Of a stretch of 64,000 nucleotides of DNA, positions 7,851-17,684 are shown piece after piece. The translations under genes were made by a program, and so were the position numbers. Each line of letters starts with the position of its first letter. Position 1 is the stretch's first letter. Origin of the DNA: an uncultured Glaciecola sp. (GTDB lineage Bacteria > Pseudomonadota > Gammaproteobacteria > Enterobacterales > Alteromonadaceae); the NCBI GenBank assembly GCA_947496235.1, contig CANMCE010000004.1:186001-250000 (forward strand). The letters are read 5' to 3'. A model generated the notes under the pieces. That model worked only from the letters and a program-made list of their open reading frames with translations, ran no database searches and was not told the origin of the DNA.

Positions 7851-8553
7851 TCTCAACAGAAACACCACAAAAGTACTGTTAAAATCACTCGTTTTGTTGA
7901 TTTTAGCAGTAGGTGCAAGTGAAATAGCGCAAGCGGTTCCGTCCTTTGATGCATTTAATCAAAACTGGATCGACGCTCATACAAGAGATAATGGTGTTCA
8001 AGGCATAGTATTATTTACTTTGATTGCCGCTCTATTAAGCGGTTTAGGCATCCCCAGACAAATCGTGGCTTTTTTAGCCGGATACGCTTTCGGTTTTATG
8101 GAAGGTATGCTTTTTTCCACAATCGCAGTTACTCTTAGCTGCCTATTTGTTGTCGTTTTTTCTCGTTTCTATGCGCGCCCAATCGTTTGTAAATTTTTTA
8201 ATCAGAAAATCTGCAAGTTAGATAGCTTTTTCTCTCAAGGGCCTTTTTTAAAAACAATTATCATCCGTTTACTGCCTGTTGGAAACAATTTAGCAACCAA
8301 CTTAATTGCAGGTGTCACCAAAATTAATATAGGAACTTTTGTATCTGGTTCTTTTATTGGTTACCTTCCGCAAATGGCGGTGTTCGCGTTGATGGGTAAA
8401 GGCGTCATCATACAATCAACTTTCAAAATCAGTTTGAGTGCAGTCTTATTGGCTGTTTCCGGCATGCTTGGCGTATATTTGTTTAAACAATATAAAGCGG
8501 ATAAAAGACTAAGTGCCTTGAGTAAAAATGACATCGGTTATTCGGCTAAATAA
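7837..8553 (+). CDS. TVP38/TMEM64 (VTT-domain) membrane protein
   Basis: About 238 residues. A membrane segment near residues 13-30 is followed by the VTT (SNARE-associated/DedA-like) domain: GIPRQIVAFLAGYAFGF, then RLLPVGNNLATNLIAGVTKI and GYLPQMAVFALMGKG. DedA/VTT proteins include undecaprenyl-phosphate and phospholipid flippases. Between a polyprenyl-P sugar transferase and an ArnT-like enzyme, a lipid-carrier translocation role is a reasonable inference. ATG 7837 or 7840 is the start, overlapping the upstream gene; the next gene begins directly after its stop. Confidence 0.82.
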   Translation: MMTFNLNRNTTKVLLKSLVLLILAVGASEIAQAVPSFDAFNQNWIDAHTRDNGVQGIVLFTLIAALLSGLGIPRQIVAFLAGYAFGFMEGMLFSTIAVTLSCLFVVVFSRFYARPIVCKFFNQKICKLDSFFSQGPFLKTIIIRLLPVGNNLATNLIAGVTKINIGTFVSGSFIGYLPQMAVFALMGKGVIIQSTFKISLSAVLLAVSGMLGVYLFKQYKADKRLSALSKNDIGYSAK

Positions 8554-10299
8554 ATGCAGCAACAAACTTCTTACTCAACATTGAAACTCCCCCTCATTTT
8601 TAGTGAGTTAAGCAACCAGCAAAAATTAGTCGGATTCATGGTGCTTGCCTTGGTCATAATTTTTTGCGGGTTAGGTTTACGTGATCCCTGGCCCGCTGAT
8701 GAACCCCGCTTTGCGCTTATTGCCAAAGAAATGGTTGATACCGGACAATGGTTTTTCCCCGCCAGAGCTGGCGAATTTTATCCAGATAAACCGCCAATAT
8801 TCATGTGGAGCATTGCTCTGCTTTATGCTCTTACTGGATCCATTACCTTCGCATTTTTGCTTCCTTCTGCCCTGTGTGCAATGCTCACCCTTTATTTGCT
8901 AGTAGATATTGGTAAAAAACTATGGTCGTTTAATACAGGCATTAGTGCTGGCTTGTTACTCTTATTTAGCATCCAATTCACTCTACAGGCAAAATCCGCT
9001 CAAATAGATGCCATGGTGACCTGTTGGATCACTATCGGATGTTATGGTTTATTGCGCTTCATGCTGTTTGATGGCAAATGGCGTTGGTATTATCTGGCTT
9101 GGTTTTTCATGGGGATTGGCGTTATTACCAAAGGCGTGGGCTTTTTACCATTGTTGATGCTTATACCCTATTTTATCTACCGCAAATTTAAAGCAACAAA
9201 TCAGCTTCTTGTTCCTATCAACGAAAACCTCCTGAAATGGCTAGCGGGTCCTGTAATTATGTTGCTCGCCATAGGGCTCTGGTTTTTTCCTATGCTGTGG
9301 TTAGTACATATCAGTGACAATCCGCTGTTAGAGATCTACAAGAACAACATTTTGTTCAAGCAAACTGTCACTCGATATTCCGATTCATGGCACCATCTAA
9401 AACCATTTTGGTACTACATAGTGGCGGTTATTCCCGTATTTTGGTTGCCCATCAGCTTATTATTGCCTTGGTTGGTAATACAATGGAAAAAAGCAATTTA
9501 TCAAGTAGACGGACGTATCATCTTGCCTCTTAGCTGGATACTTTTGGTAGTTTTATTCTTTAGCTTAAGCCCTGGTAAACGCGGCGTTTATGTATTACCT
9601 GCTCTACCTATGCTAGCCCTAATAAGTGCGCCCTATTTAACAGACCTGCTAAACAAAAAGATAATTCAACGGCTCATCTGGGGACTGGTTTTAATTTTAT
9701 CGATACTCATTTTAGCTTTTGGTATCGGCGGCATTTTAGAGCTTTCGTTTGCTAGCAAATTAGCAGATAAATTTAACATTTCTCCTTGGTTACTTTTTAT
9801 CAGTGCGGGAATCTTGGGGTTCATTTGTTTGGGCGTTAGTCGTTCATATCGCTGGTTAAGCTGGCCAAGCTTTTTAACTGTCTTATGGTTAATCTACAGT
9901 TCATGGGGATATATGTTGTTAGATGAAGTTAAAACCCCAAAGAATGTATTTAAAGCAATGCAAACCTATATGCCCGAGGATGCCGAATTGGCTCTGGTCG
10001 ACTTTTCAGAACAATTTATATTTTTCTCGCCCTATCCAATTACCCACTTTGGCTATCACAGCGAGCCAGCTCAACAATTAAGAGCTGCTTTTGCTTGGCA
10101 AGGCGAAAACTCAAAACGTTTTATACTCATTGACAAAACGCTACTCAACAAAGGCTGCTATGATCAAAACAGGGCTATTTCTGTAGGCTATGCTCACCGC
10201 ACCGACTGGGTTCTGTTGAATGTAGAGAGTAAGCAGGAGCAATGTGCTGGAATAGAAAATCCAATACAAGAATATCACTATAAACCTGTTCAACGCTGA
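8554..10299 (+). CDS. ArnT-like glycosyltransferase (GT39/GT83 family)
   Basis: 581 residues, an integral membrane protein with about 12 segments. RDPWPADEPRFALIAKEM holds the acidic DE of the first periplasmic loop needed by ArnT/PMT enzymes, and YPDKPPIFMWSIALLYALTG follows as in ArnT. The C-terminal third is a soluble-looking periplasmic domain. It should transfer a sugar from undecaprenyl phosphate to lipid A or another envelope acceptor. Francisella FlmK with FlmF (galactosamine) is the nearest known arrangement. Its last 10 bp overlap the convergent RND permease gene. Confidence 0.87.
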   Translation: MQQQTSYSTLKLPLIFSELSNQQKLVGFMVLALVIIFCGLGLRDPWPADEPRFALIAKEMVDTGQWFFPARAGEFYPDKPPIFMWSIALLYALTGSITFAFLLPSALCAMLTLYLLVDIGKKLWSFNTGISAGLLLLFSIQFTLQAKSAQIDAMVTCWITIGCYGLLRFMLFDGKWRWYYLAWFFMGIGVITKGVGFLPLLMLIPYFIYRKFKATNQLLVPINENLLKWLAGPVIMLLAIGLWFFPMLWLVHISDNPLLEIYKNNILFKQTVTRYSDSWHHLKPFWYYIVAVIPVFWLPISLLLPWLVIQWKKAIYQVDGRIILPLSWILLVVLFFSLSPGKRGVYVLPALPMLALISAPYLTDLLNKKIIQRLIWGLVLILSILILAFGIGGILELSFASKLADKFNISPWLLFISAGILGFICLGVSRSYRWLSWPSFLTVLWLIYSSWGYMLLDEVKTPKNVFKAMQTYMPEDAELALVDFSEQFIFFSPYPITHFGYHSEPAQQLRAAFAWQGENSKRFILIDKTLLNKGCYDQNRAISVGYAHRTDWVLLNVESKQEQCAGIENPIQEYHYKPVQR

Positions 10300-13200
10300 A
10301 CTGTATTCATCCATTTATTCTTTAAATTTTCACCAATGGCAATTAACGCTGGTGTTAGTAACAGGGTTAACGCTGTAGCGAAAGTCAATCCACCTGCTAT
10401 AGTACTTGCCAATACCGTCCACCATTGTGCTGATGGCGCTCCTACTGAAATGTCTCTACCCACAATATCTATCGTTAAAGCAAATACCATGGGAATGAGT
10501 CCTAAAATGGTGGTTACTGAGGTGAGTAGCACGGGCCGCGCACGCTGAGCTGCGGTGCGTAAAATGGCTTCTGTGATTGGCATCCCTTGCTTTTTCAAAT
10601 CATTGAAGGTGTCAATTAACACTATGTTGTTGTTAACCACTATGCCTGCTAATGCAATGACACCAATACCACTCATCACTACCACAAAGGCTTGATTTGT
10701 GACTAACAGGCCAATCAACACCCCTGCTGTTGAAAAGATAATGGCACTTAACACCACAAAGGCTTGATAAAAACTATTAAATTGGGTCACCAGAATAATC
10801 AGCATTAGGAAGATGGAGCCAATAAAGGCGTTGCTCAAAAAGGTTACCGCTTGTTGAGTGTCTTCGTCTTGGCCTTTGAATACAATGCGAGCACCTTCAG
10901 GTAATGGATCTTTTTGTAATGCTTGCCTTACCTGGTCTACTAATTGATCAGCCAAAAGCCCAGGCGCCACATCCGCTTTCACGGTCAAAGTACGGGCCCC
11001 ATCTGTGCGAGTAATTCGTCCAGTTTTCGCCGCCGGCTCAATAGACACAAAATTAGTAATAGGTACTGCGCCGTTTGGAGTTGGGATGCGAAGATGATAC
11101 AACTGTTCAATACTGCGGAAGTCCTTAGCGAATCTCAATCTGATTTCCACTTCTTCTTCCACATCATCAGGCCGATATTCTGCTAATAGTGCCCCATTAG
11201 TAATTAAAGTCACCGCATTGCCTAAAAGGGTTACATCAACATTGAACTTGGCAGCTTGTTCGCGGTTTACTACCAATTTCCATTCAATACTAGGCAAAGG
11301 TCGACTATCTTCGACATCCACAAAACCACCAACCTGGTTCATCAGCTTTAATAAATGCTCAACGCCCTTAGCTAAAACGGCTTGGTCATTACCTTGCAAT
11401 GTCAATTGAATGGGTTTACCAGCCGTAGGTCCTGCTGCTGGCTCTCTAACTTGTACTTTAATGCCGGGAATACTTTGAACGTAGTCACGAATTTTATCAA
11501 TGATCAGTTCAGCTTTAGGTCTTAACTGCCAATCGTCTAACTCAAGCTGAATGACCCCAATCACGTCTTCAGGCATGTCTTCTTGAGGATTGGTTCCTCC
11601 GCCCATCGTTCTGGTGTAAATGGATTTAATATGGTCTTCTTCTAGCAAATAGTTTTCAACTTTGGACACAATTTTATCCCGCTCATGAATCGACAAATCT
11701 CCCCTTGCTTGTACTTGTACCTGCAAAAATTCAGGTTCAATCGCAGGGAAAAACTCCATTCCTCGACCTAACGAAAAATATCCAAAGAATGCCAAAAACA
11801 TAATAACAACCGCGCCTAACAGTGTTTTCAAAGGATGAGCTAGTACTGTTTTTAAAATACCTAAATAGCTTCCCAGCCAACCTGTAATATCATCTAAATT
11901 GCCGCTCTCGGCTGCTCGAATACTTTGTACCGTTGTCGACTCATTATCCACCGAGACTTTTTTCGTAATAATCCCACCAAGCACCGGAATAAAAACCAAG
12001 GCCATGAAAAGAGATGCAGTTAAGGTAATAATAACCGTTAGCGGTAAAAACGACATAAACTCGCCCACTAAGCCCGGCCATACAAGTAAAGGAAAGAACA
12101 CGGCTAAAGTAGTCGCTGTCGATGCTATTATTGGCCATGCCATGCGCTTGGAAGCTGAAGCAAAAGCTGTCTTTGGTGATTCACCTTCACTGATTTTACG
12201 GTCTGCCAATTCAATGGTCACTATGGCACCATCTACCAACATACCTACAACTAGAATAAGGCTAAACAACACCACTATGTTTAATGTCATTCCGAAAAAG
12301 AAAATCACCAACATCGCCGCCAAGAACGAGCCGGGAATAGCAAGCCCCACCAGTATGCTAGGCCGAATCCCTAGCACAGCAACAATGACAATCATGACCA
12401 ATATCACAGCTGTCATTACGTTGTTTTCTAAATCCCCTAACATATCTTTTATTTGATCAGATTTGTCTTGTAGATAGGTAACTTTTAAGGTTGAAGGCCA
12501 TTGAGTTTGCGCATAATCAACCAAGGCTCTTACCTCAGCGATAGTTTCAATAATATTAGCCCCTGTGCGCTTTGAAACTTCTAATGCAATGGCATTATTG
12601 CCCTGCAGTCTGGCCAAACTATTAGGATCTTTAAAGGTTCGGCGAATAGTGGCAACGTCATCAAAAGTGATAATGGTATCGCCCACGCGTTTTACTGGTA
12701 ACGTCGCCAAGTCTTCTAGGGTTTCAATAACGCCTGGCACTTTAAATACCATGCGTCCAGCGTTGTTGTCTATGGCACCGGCAGCCACAAGTCGGTTATT
12801 TTGACTAACATAGTTAAACACTTCGGTAAAAGATAAGTTGTAAGTTTCTAATGCCAAAGGATCGATAATAACTTCTAACAGTTCTTCCCTATCCCCACCA
12901 ATATCTACTTCTAAAACGCCAGATAAAGCTTCAATGCTATCTTTGAGTTGCTGTGCAACTTTTAATAACGTCCGCTCGGGCAAATCCCCAGAAAGCACAA
13001 CTGTTAACACAGGAAACAGAGACACATTCACTTCTGTTACTCTTGGCTCTTCACTGCCTGGTGGTAATTCTGCGCGAGCTAGATCGACTTTTTCTCGTAC
13101 ATCTAAAAGCGCTTGGTCTGCATCAAACCCAGCATCAAATTCTAGGGTTACCGAGCCAAAACCTTGGGTGGCACTGGAGCGCATCTCTTTTAAGCCCTCG

Positions 13201-13424
13201 ATAGATTGCAGTTCTTTTTCTAAAGGCCGAATCAATAAGCGTTCACTGTCTTCTGGGGCAATACCTTCATACACCACAGACACATACATAATAGGTATGG
13301 CAACATCAGGTTCTGATTCTTTGGGAATAGCAAAATAAGCACTTGCACCTGCGATCACTAACATCAAAAATGTGAGACCAACGGTACGAGATCGGGCAAA
13401 AGCGGCGTCAATTAGTGCATTCAT
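10290..13424 (-). CDS. RND efflux pump permease (AcrB/HAE-1-like)
   Basis: 1044 residues, full length for the family: membrane segment, large periplasmic loop, six segments, second loop, six segments. N terminus MNALIDAAFARSRTVGL, porter motif KESEPDVAIPIMYV, and TM4 VVGMLVDGAIVTIELADRK are seen. In E. coli AcrB TM4 has an Asp-Asp pair; here the second is Gly (VDGAIV), and the TM10 segment reads GIVVNNNIVLID without the AcrB Lys. This is a known subclass pattern but suggests different proton coupling or substrates. Follows its adaptor gene by 2 bp. Confidence 0.92.
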   Translation of the reverse strand: MNALIDAAFARSRTVGLTFLMLVIAGASAYFAIPKESEPDVAIPIMYVSVVYEGIAPEDSERLLIRPLEKELQSIEGLKEMRSSATQGFGSVTLEFDAGFDADQALLDVREKVDLARAELPPGSEEPRVTEVNVSLFPVLTVVLSGDLPERTLLKVAQQLKDSIEALSGVLEVDIGGDREELLEVIIDPLALETYNLSFTEVFNYVSQNNRLVAAGAIDNNAGRMVFKVPGVIETLEDLATLPVKRVGDTIITFDDVATIRRTFKDPNSLARLQGNNAIALEVSKRTGANIIETIAEVRALVDYAQTQWPSTLKVTYLQDKSDQIKDMLGDLENNVMTAVILVMIVIVAVLGIRPSILVGLAIPGSFLAAMLVIFFFGMTLNIVVLFSLILVVGMLVDGAIVTIELADRKISEGESPKTAFASASKRMAWPIIASTATTLAVFFPLLVWPGLVGEFMSFLPLTVIITLTASLFMALVFIPVLGGIITKKVSVDNESTTVQSIRAAESGNLDDITGWLGSYLGILKTVLAHPLKTLLGAVVIMFLAFFGYFSLGRGMEFFPAIEPEFLQVQVQARGDLSIHERDKIVSKVENYLLEEDHIKSIYTRTMGGGTNPQEDMPEDVIGVIQLELDDWQLRPKAELIIDKIRDYVQSIPGIKVQVREPAAGPTAGKPIQLTLQGNDQAVLAKGVEHLLKLMNQVGGFVDVEDSRPLPSIEWKLVVNREQAAKFNVDVTLLGNAVTLITNGALLAEYRPDDVEEEVEIRLRFAKDFRSIEQLYHLRIPTPNGAVPITNFVSIEPAAKTGRITRTDGARTLTVKADVAPGLLADQLVDQVRQALQKDPLPEGARIVFKGQDEDTQQAVTFLSNAFIGSIFLMLIILVTQFNSFYQAFVVLSAIIFSTAGVLIGLLVTNQAFVVVMSGIGVIALAGIVVNNNIVLIDTFNDLKKQGMPITEAILRTAAQRARPVLLTSVTTILGLIPMVFALTIDIVGRDISVGAPSAQWWTVLASTIAGGLTFATALTLLLTPALIAIGENLKNKWMNTVQR

Positions 13425-13426
13425 AC

Positions 13427-14485
13427 TCAGTTGTCGCCTGTTTCAACGACATTTACGGTAGCGCCTGCTTGCACAAAGCCCTGACCGGTAACAATAACCC
13501 TAGCGGTTTCTGGTAAACCTAGTACCCAACTGCCCTTCTCATCCGATTGCACAATGTCGACTTGGTTAAACACCACTTGGTTGGCTGCATTGACGGTTTT
13601 TATGCCAATCTCTCCTTCACTGCTCAAGGAAAAAAGCGCAGCTGACACATAATGTGCTAATTGTTGCCTCAGTAAAAACTTCACCCTAGCGCTGGTGCCG
13701 GATTTTAATTGATGGTTTGGATTTTCAACTGCCAATTCCACTAAAAATGTGCGCGACTCTTCATTTGCTTTAGGCGAAATGAAACGTACTTGAGCAGTGG
13801 TTTTATTACCTGTGCCTAACATCACTTCTGCAGAGGTGCCAAGTTCGATATGATTGATTTGCTGCTGCGCAACTTGAGCTTCTATCACCAAGGGATCTGT
13901 TTCAATAATACTGGCAATTGAATCGCCGACACGCAGAAAATCACCTTGCTCAACATGTAAACGTTCAATAAAAGCGGTAATAGGCAACTCAGGTGTGGTG
14001 TGTTTGATATCTAATTGAATGCGCGCAATGTTAGCTTCGGCAGTTTTTACATCGGCCTTAGCTTGCTCTAATTCGTTATCGCTTTGATATTGTTTTGTTG
14101 CTAATTTAGAAATACGTTGGAGGTTTTTTTGACTGACGCTTAAGGCACTTTGCGCTTGCTCTAGTTGGGCCTGTCTATCTTCTAAATCCAGTTTAAGTAG
14201 TTGAGCGCCTTTTTCCACCAAAGTGCCCTCAATTACGTCAATCTGTGTTATTACACCCTCGGTTTGGGCACGAATATCGATAGTACGGTTGGGTACCGAT
14301 TGCCCCTGAACCACCAAATAAATAGGCGTTGATTGTGCCTTTAATTGTTTAACTTCAACTGAAAAAGCTTGGTCATCTTTGGCTGAATCAGCGTTGAGTT
14401 CGGTGTCTTGTGTTAATAAGCCAGATAGCATCCACAATGTAAACACAATCACCAACCCAACTGCAACCATGTATGACTTTTTCAT
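13427..14485 (-). CDS. RND efflux periplasmic adaptor (membrane fusion protein)
   Basis: 352 residues. N-terminal membrane anchor (MVAVGLVIVFTLWMLSG), barrel-sandwich halves around VPNRTIDIRAQTEGVI and LRVGDSIASIIETDPL, a helical hairpin (QAQLEQAQSALSVSQKNLQ ... LEQAKADVKTAEANIARIQ), then the beta-barrel and membrane-proximal domains. It bridges the RND permease downstream to an outer-membrane channel such as TolC, which is not encoded here. No regulator gene is adjacent. Confidence 0.9.
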   Translation of the reverse strand: MKKSYMVAVGLVIVFTLWMLSGLLTQDTELNADSAKDDQAFSVEVKQLKAQSTPIYLVVQGQSVPNRTIDIRAQTEGVITQIDVIEGTLVEKGAQLLKLDLEDRQAQLEQAQSALSVSQKNLQRISKLATKQYQSDNELEQAKADVKTAEANIARIQLDIKHTTPELPITAFIERLHVEQGDFLRVGDSIASIIETDPLVIEAQVAQQQINHIELGTSAEVMLGTGNKTTAQVRFISPKANEESRTFLVELAVENPNHQLKSGTSARVKFLLRQQLAHYVSAALFSLSSEGEIGIKTVNAANQVVFNQVDIVQSDEKGSWVLGLPETARVIVTGQGFVQAGATVNVVETGDN

Positions 14486-14587
14486 ATTCCTTTACCCAAT
14501 GAGCGTATTTAAACCACTATAACTTCAATGTAGTCATCCCTCGACGCGATCACAAGCCTTTTGCGCAAAGTCATTTGTAAAATTCTA

Positions 14588-15730
14588 TTAATTGCTACTC
14601 ACCAACTTCTTAAGCTGTTGTTGAATGGCAAAAAAACCGTCTTCTACTTCTAAGCTTTTTTCGACCTGTTTTGTAAAAGCGCTGGTCTTTTTATTGACAA
14701 TTTCCATTAAGACTTCTTCTTGATGTTCCATTAGACCTAATTGGGAAAAACTATCTTCAAACTCTGACTGCATATTTTCTATCACATTCATTATGGCTTG
14801 CTTGTGTTTTTCATGCATCTTAGCCAGCATATCTAGGGTACTGGCAATATCCGTCAATTCCTCTTTTTGCCCGCCGGCAGATGGTGAAATAGCAGCAACT
14901 GGATAGGCTAAAGACGCGGAAAGATTTTTATTTAAAGCATCAGTATCTTCTAAGATCATCATTAAATTGTCACGCATTTCACCGCGCAAAACGTCATTAT
15001 CCAAGGGCATGTTTTTTACAATGATTGAAACAGTACCAAAGTTAACTATATAGCGAGTACCCTTTTCTAGAAATCGAGAGGACATCGTAGCCGCGCGGTC
15101 GAGTAAATCCAGCTCTAAAGGCGTTAAACTGCCGGTTGTGGAACGATTGATGATCTTTTTCGGTGCTCTCAGTTGTAAACAAGCTTCCATATTGAGCGAA
15201 TGAAAAACATCAAAAAGTGCTTCAAGCAAACCCTCATGGGTTTTGATTTTAAGCCCTGATCGCAAGAAGCCTAGTACAGTTCCTAAATAGCCAGTACTAG
15301 TAATGACTGACATTACCATGTCAGAGTTAGATTTGTTTTCCGCTTCTAACTCATGTAAGTGCGCGCGCTCATTTAAGATGAGTTTTACTTTGCGATACAT
15401 TAAATGGTTATCAATGGGCTTGGTCAGATAATCCAAACCACCCACATCGAAACCTTTGAGAATTTCTTCATTAGAATCATTACCCGATACAAATAGCACT
15501 GGCATTTTAGGTGCTATTGCCAATATTTGCTCACACACTTGATATCCATCCATTTCAGGCATATTAACGTCAAGCATGACTAATTCTATTTCTTTATCGT
15601 CTTTCACCATATCAATGGCTTGTGCGCCATTAGTCGCTACAACGATGGCGTAATCATGTTTCAATACTTCCATCATAATGCGTAATTCATTAGGAGAATC
15701 ATCAACGAGTAAAATTCGATGTTTTTGCAT
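14588..15730 (-). CDS. response regulator of the H-NOX operon with uncharacterised output
   Basis: 380 residues from the ATG at 15730. Residues 3-120 form a receiver (ILLVDDSPNE, phospho-acceptor Asp54 in MLDVNMP, late Lys in LTKP). A helical linker follows (NERAHLHELEAENKSNSD), then about 170 residues resembling a sensor or GAF-like fold, then a long C-terminal helix region with coiled-coil character. No DNA-binding, GGDEF, EAL, HD-GYP or HDOD motif is visible, so the output acts by an unrecognised means, perhaps protein binding. It lies 4 bp after the kinase gene, as third gene of the H-NOX operon. Confidence 0.8.
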   Translation of the reverse strand: MQKHRILLVDDSPNELRIMMEVLKHDYAIVVATNGAQAIDMVKDDKEIELVMLDVNMPEMDGYQVCEQILAIAPKMPVLFVSGNDSNEEILKGFDVGGLDYLTKPIDNHLMYRKVKLILNERAHLHELEAENKSNSDMVMSVITSTGYLGTVLGFLRSGLKIKTHEGLLEALFDVFHSLNMEACLQLRAPKKIINRSTTGSLTPLELDLLDRAATMSSRFLEKGTRYIVNFGTVSIIVKNMPLDNDVLRGEMRDNLMMILEDTDALNKNLSASLAYPVAAISPSAGGQKEELTDIASTLDMLAKMHEKHKQAIMNVIENMQSEFEDSFSQLGLMEHQEEVLMEIVNKKTSAFTKQVEKSLEVEDGFFAIQQQLKKLVSSN

Positions 15731-15734
15731 AGTT

Positions 15735-17684
15735 TTATTCCAATGTAACAAGGGCTTGGTTGATAGCTTTATCAACATTTGCTAAATCAAATGTCTGCAA
15801 GGCTTGGCTAGCTTTTTGAACTGATGCCAAAGTGGCTTCTGGCATTTTGCATTGCAGTAACGAAATTAAATGTCCTTCAGCCAACGATAAATCTTTGTAA
15901 ACTTCTTCTTTAATGGTTTGCAGGTTAGCTCTAATGTCGGCAGTTGACACTTCTCTGAGATTATCCTGAGATTCTTGGTTATCCTTTCGAATAACAGTAT
16001 CGAAAGCTTCTTTTAACTTAAAATACTCCCTAGACAGGGCTGCAAGCTTAGATGCATCCAAGCTTTTAAATAATCGAATTTTAGCTTCCAAATCCGCGGC
16101 CAAATCTGCTAATGCCACCATACCTAAATTAGCGCCACTACCTTTCAAACGATGAAAAATTGCTTCTAACTTTTCTAATTCTTCGATTACCAAAACATCA
16201 CTTTTGAGGCTACTAAATCTTTCAAAAGTGTCGCTGTGTTCTTGCAAGAAATGCTCAACCAGACGCTGATATAAATTCCAGTCACCATTAATTCGTTGAA
16301 TTGCATTAGCAATATCGACCCCTTGAATTTCGGGTAAATCCAGCTTTTCTTGATGTTCTACTTGCTGCTTAATTTCTAAATGCTCTTTGATAACAGTTAT
16401 CAGGTTTTGTTTATCAATAGGTTTAGAAATATGGGATTGCATACCCGCTTCAATACACTCTTTCACATGCTCAGGCGAACTATGTGCGGTCATAGCAATA
16501 ATTGGAATATGCGGCTCTATAAGTTGTTGTTGTCTTATTTGTTGGGTGGCTTCTATTCCGCCCATCACTGGCATTTGAAGATCCATAAAAATCATGTCGA
16601 AATCAGCTTCTTTATTGAGTTCAGCCAGCGCTTGCTCACCGTTTTCGGCAAGGGTCACTTTAAATCCAAATCCTTGCAATAGGCGTTGCGCTATCATTTG
16701 ATTGACATGATTATCTTCTACCAAGAGTACATGCGCATCTGATTGCAAACTGTCTTGAATCTTCTCTGACATCGCGGCTACTGCATCGCTGTCTTCAATG
16801 ACCTTCATGGGTAGGGTCACAAAAAATTGTGTGCCTTTATTCAGTTCGCTCTCTACATGAATCTTGCCACCAAAAAGTTCCACCAAGCGTTTGGTAATAT
16901 TCATGCCCAAACCAGTGCCACCGAATTGGCGTGTAATACTAGTATCGGCTTGTTCAAAAGCTGAGAATACTGACATCAGTTTATCCTGGCTAATGCCTAT
17001 GCCAGAATCACTGACCATGATTTGATAAAGACCATTACTGAGACGTGAAAAGTGAAGCTCTACGCCGCCTTCGTTAGTAAACTTAATCGCATTAGACAAT
17101 AAATTAGTAATGATTTGGGTCACTCTTAAGGAGTCTGACTCCATAATGGTTTCCACATCATCATCTATGAGCAGATTTAACTCTATGCCCTTTTGTTTTG
17201 CTTGCAGCTTGAAGCCGCTAACTAGGTTTTCTAAATAAGGCCGGATAGCAAAACTGGACATTTCCAAACTGATTTTATCAGCTTCGATTTTAGAGAAATC
17301 AAGAATATCATTGATGACTTCAAGTAGGTGCTTGCCTGAAGATTCGGCCACCTGCACCAATTCATTTTGGTCATCATTCAAGGCGGTATCTTTTAGTAAG
17401 GTCAGCACGCCTAAAACACCGTTCATAGGTGTTCGTAGTTCATGGCTCATATTCGCAATAAAATCTGAGCGTACTCTTAACGCACTTAGAGCCTCGTCTC
17501 TTGCCTTTTGCATCTGAGCGGTTCTTTGAGCCACTAGCTTTTCCAAACTCTCGCTCAAAGAATAAAGTTCTAAATTCTTCTCATATAACTGAGCACTAAT
17601 TTCTTCTAGCAGTCGTTCTGATTCTTGTCGCGCTGATTTTTCGCGGGCGACTCTGCGTTTTAGTTTTTCGATTTCGTCATTCAT
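15735..17684 (-). CDS. soluble hybrid histidine kinase, H-NOX partner
   Basis: 649 residues. Order: coiled coil (1-65), DHp with His81 in SHELRTP, HATPase (N box TNLLSNAIKFT, G boxes DSGIGI and GTGLGM), receiver with Asp368 in FMDLQMP, and an Hpt domain with His511 in HRLKGSGANLG. There is no membrane segment, so the signal must come from a cytosolic partner. The gene starts within the stop of the H-NOX gene (TAATG), and H-NOX proteins are known to inhibit such kinases when NO binds. The Hpt would pass phosphate to the response regulator encoded next. Confidence 0.93.
   Translation of the reverse strand: MNDEIEKLKRRVAREKSARQESERLLEEISAQLYEKNLELYSLSESLEKLVAQRTAQMQKARDEALSALRVRSDFIANMSHELRTPMNGVLGVLTLLKDTALNDDQNELVQVAESSGKHLLEVINDILDFSKIEADKISLEMSSFAIRPYLENLVSGFKLQAKQKGIELNLLIDDDVETIMESDSLRVTQIITNLLSNAIKFTNEGGVELHFSRLSNGLYQIMVSDSGIGISQDKLMSVFSAFEQADTSITRQFGGTGLGMNITKRLVELFGGKIHVESELNKGTQFFVTLPMKVIEDSDAVAAMSEKIQDSLQSDAHVLLVEDNHVNQMIAQRLLQGFGFKVTLAENGEQALAELNKEADFDMIFMDLQMPVMGGIEATQQIRQQQLIEPHIPIIAMTAHSSPEHVKECIEAGMQSHISKPIDKQNLITVIKEHLEIKQQVEHQEKLDLPEIQGVDIANAIQRINGDWNLYQRLVEHFLQEHSDTFERFSSLKSDVLVIEELEKLEAIFHRLKGSGANLGMVALADLAADLEAKIRLFKSLDASKLAALSREYFKLKEAFDTVIRKDNQESQDNLREVSTADIRANLQTIKEEVYKDLSLAEGHLISLLQCKMPEATLASVQKASQALQTFDLANVDKAINQALVTLE

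Noticed and set aside
11899-12456. 185-codon open frame opposite the RND permease
   Set aside because: It is the antisense shadow of a conserved, full-length gene and its translation resembles no protein.
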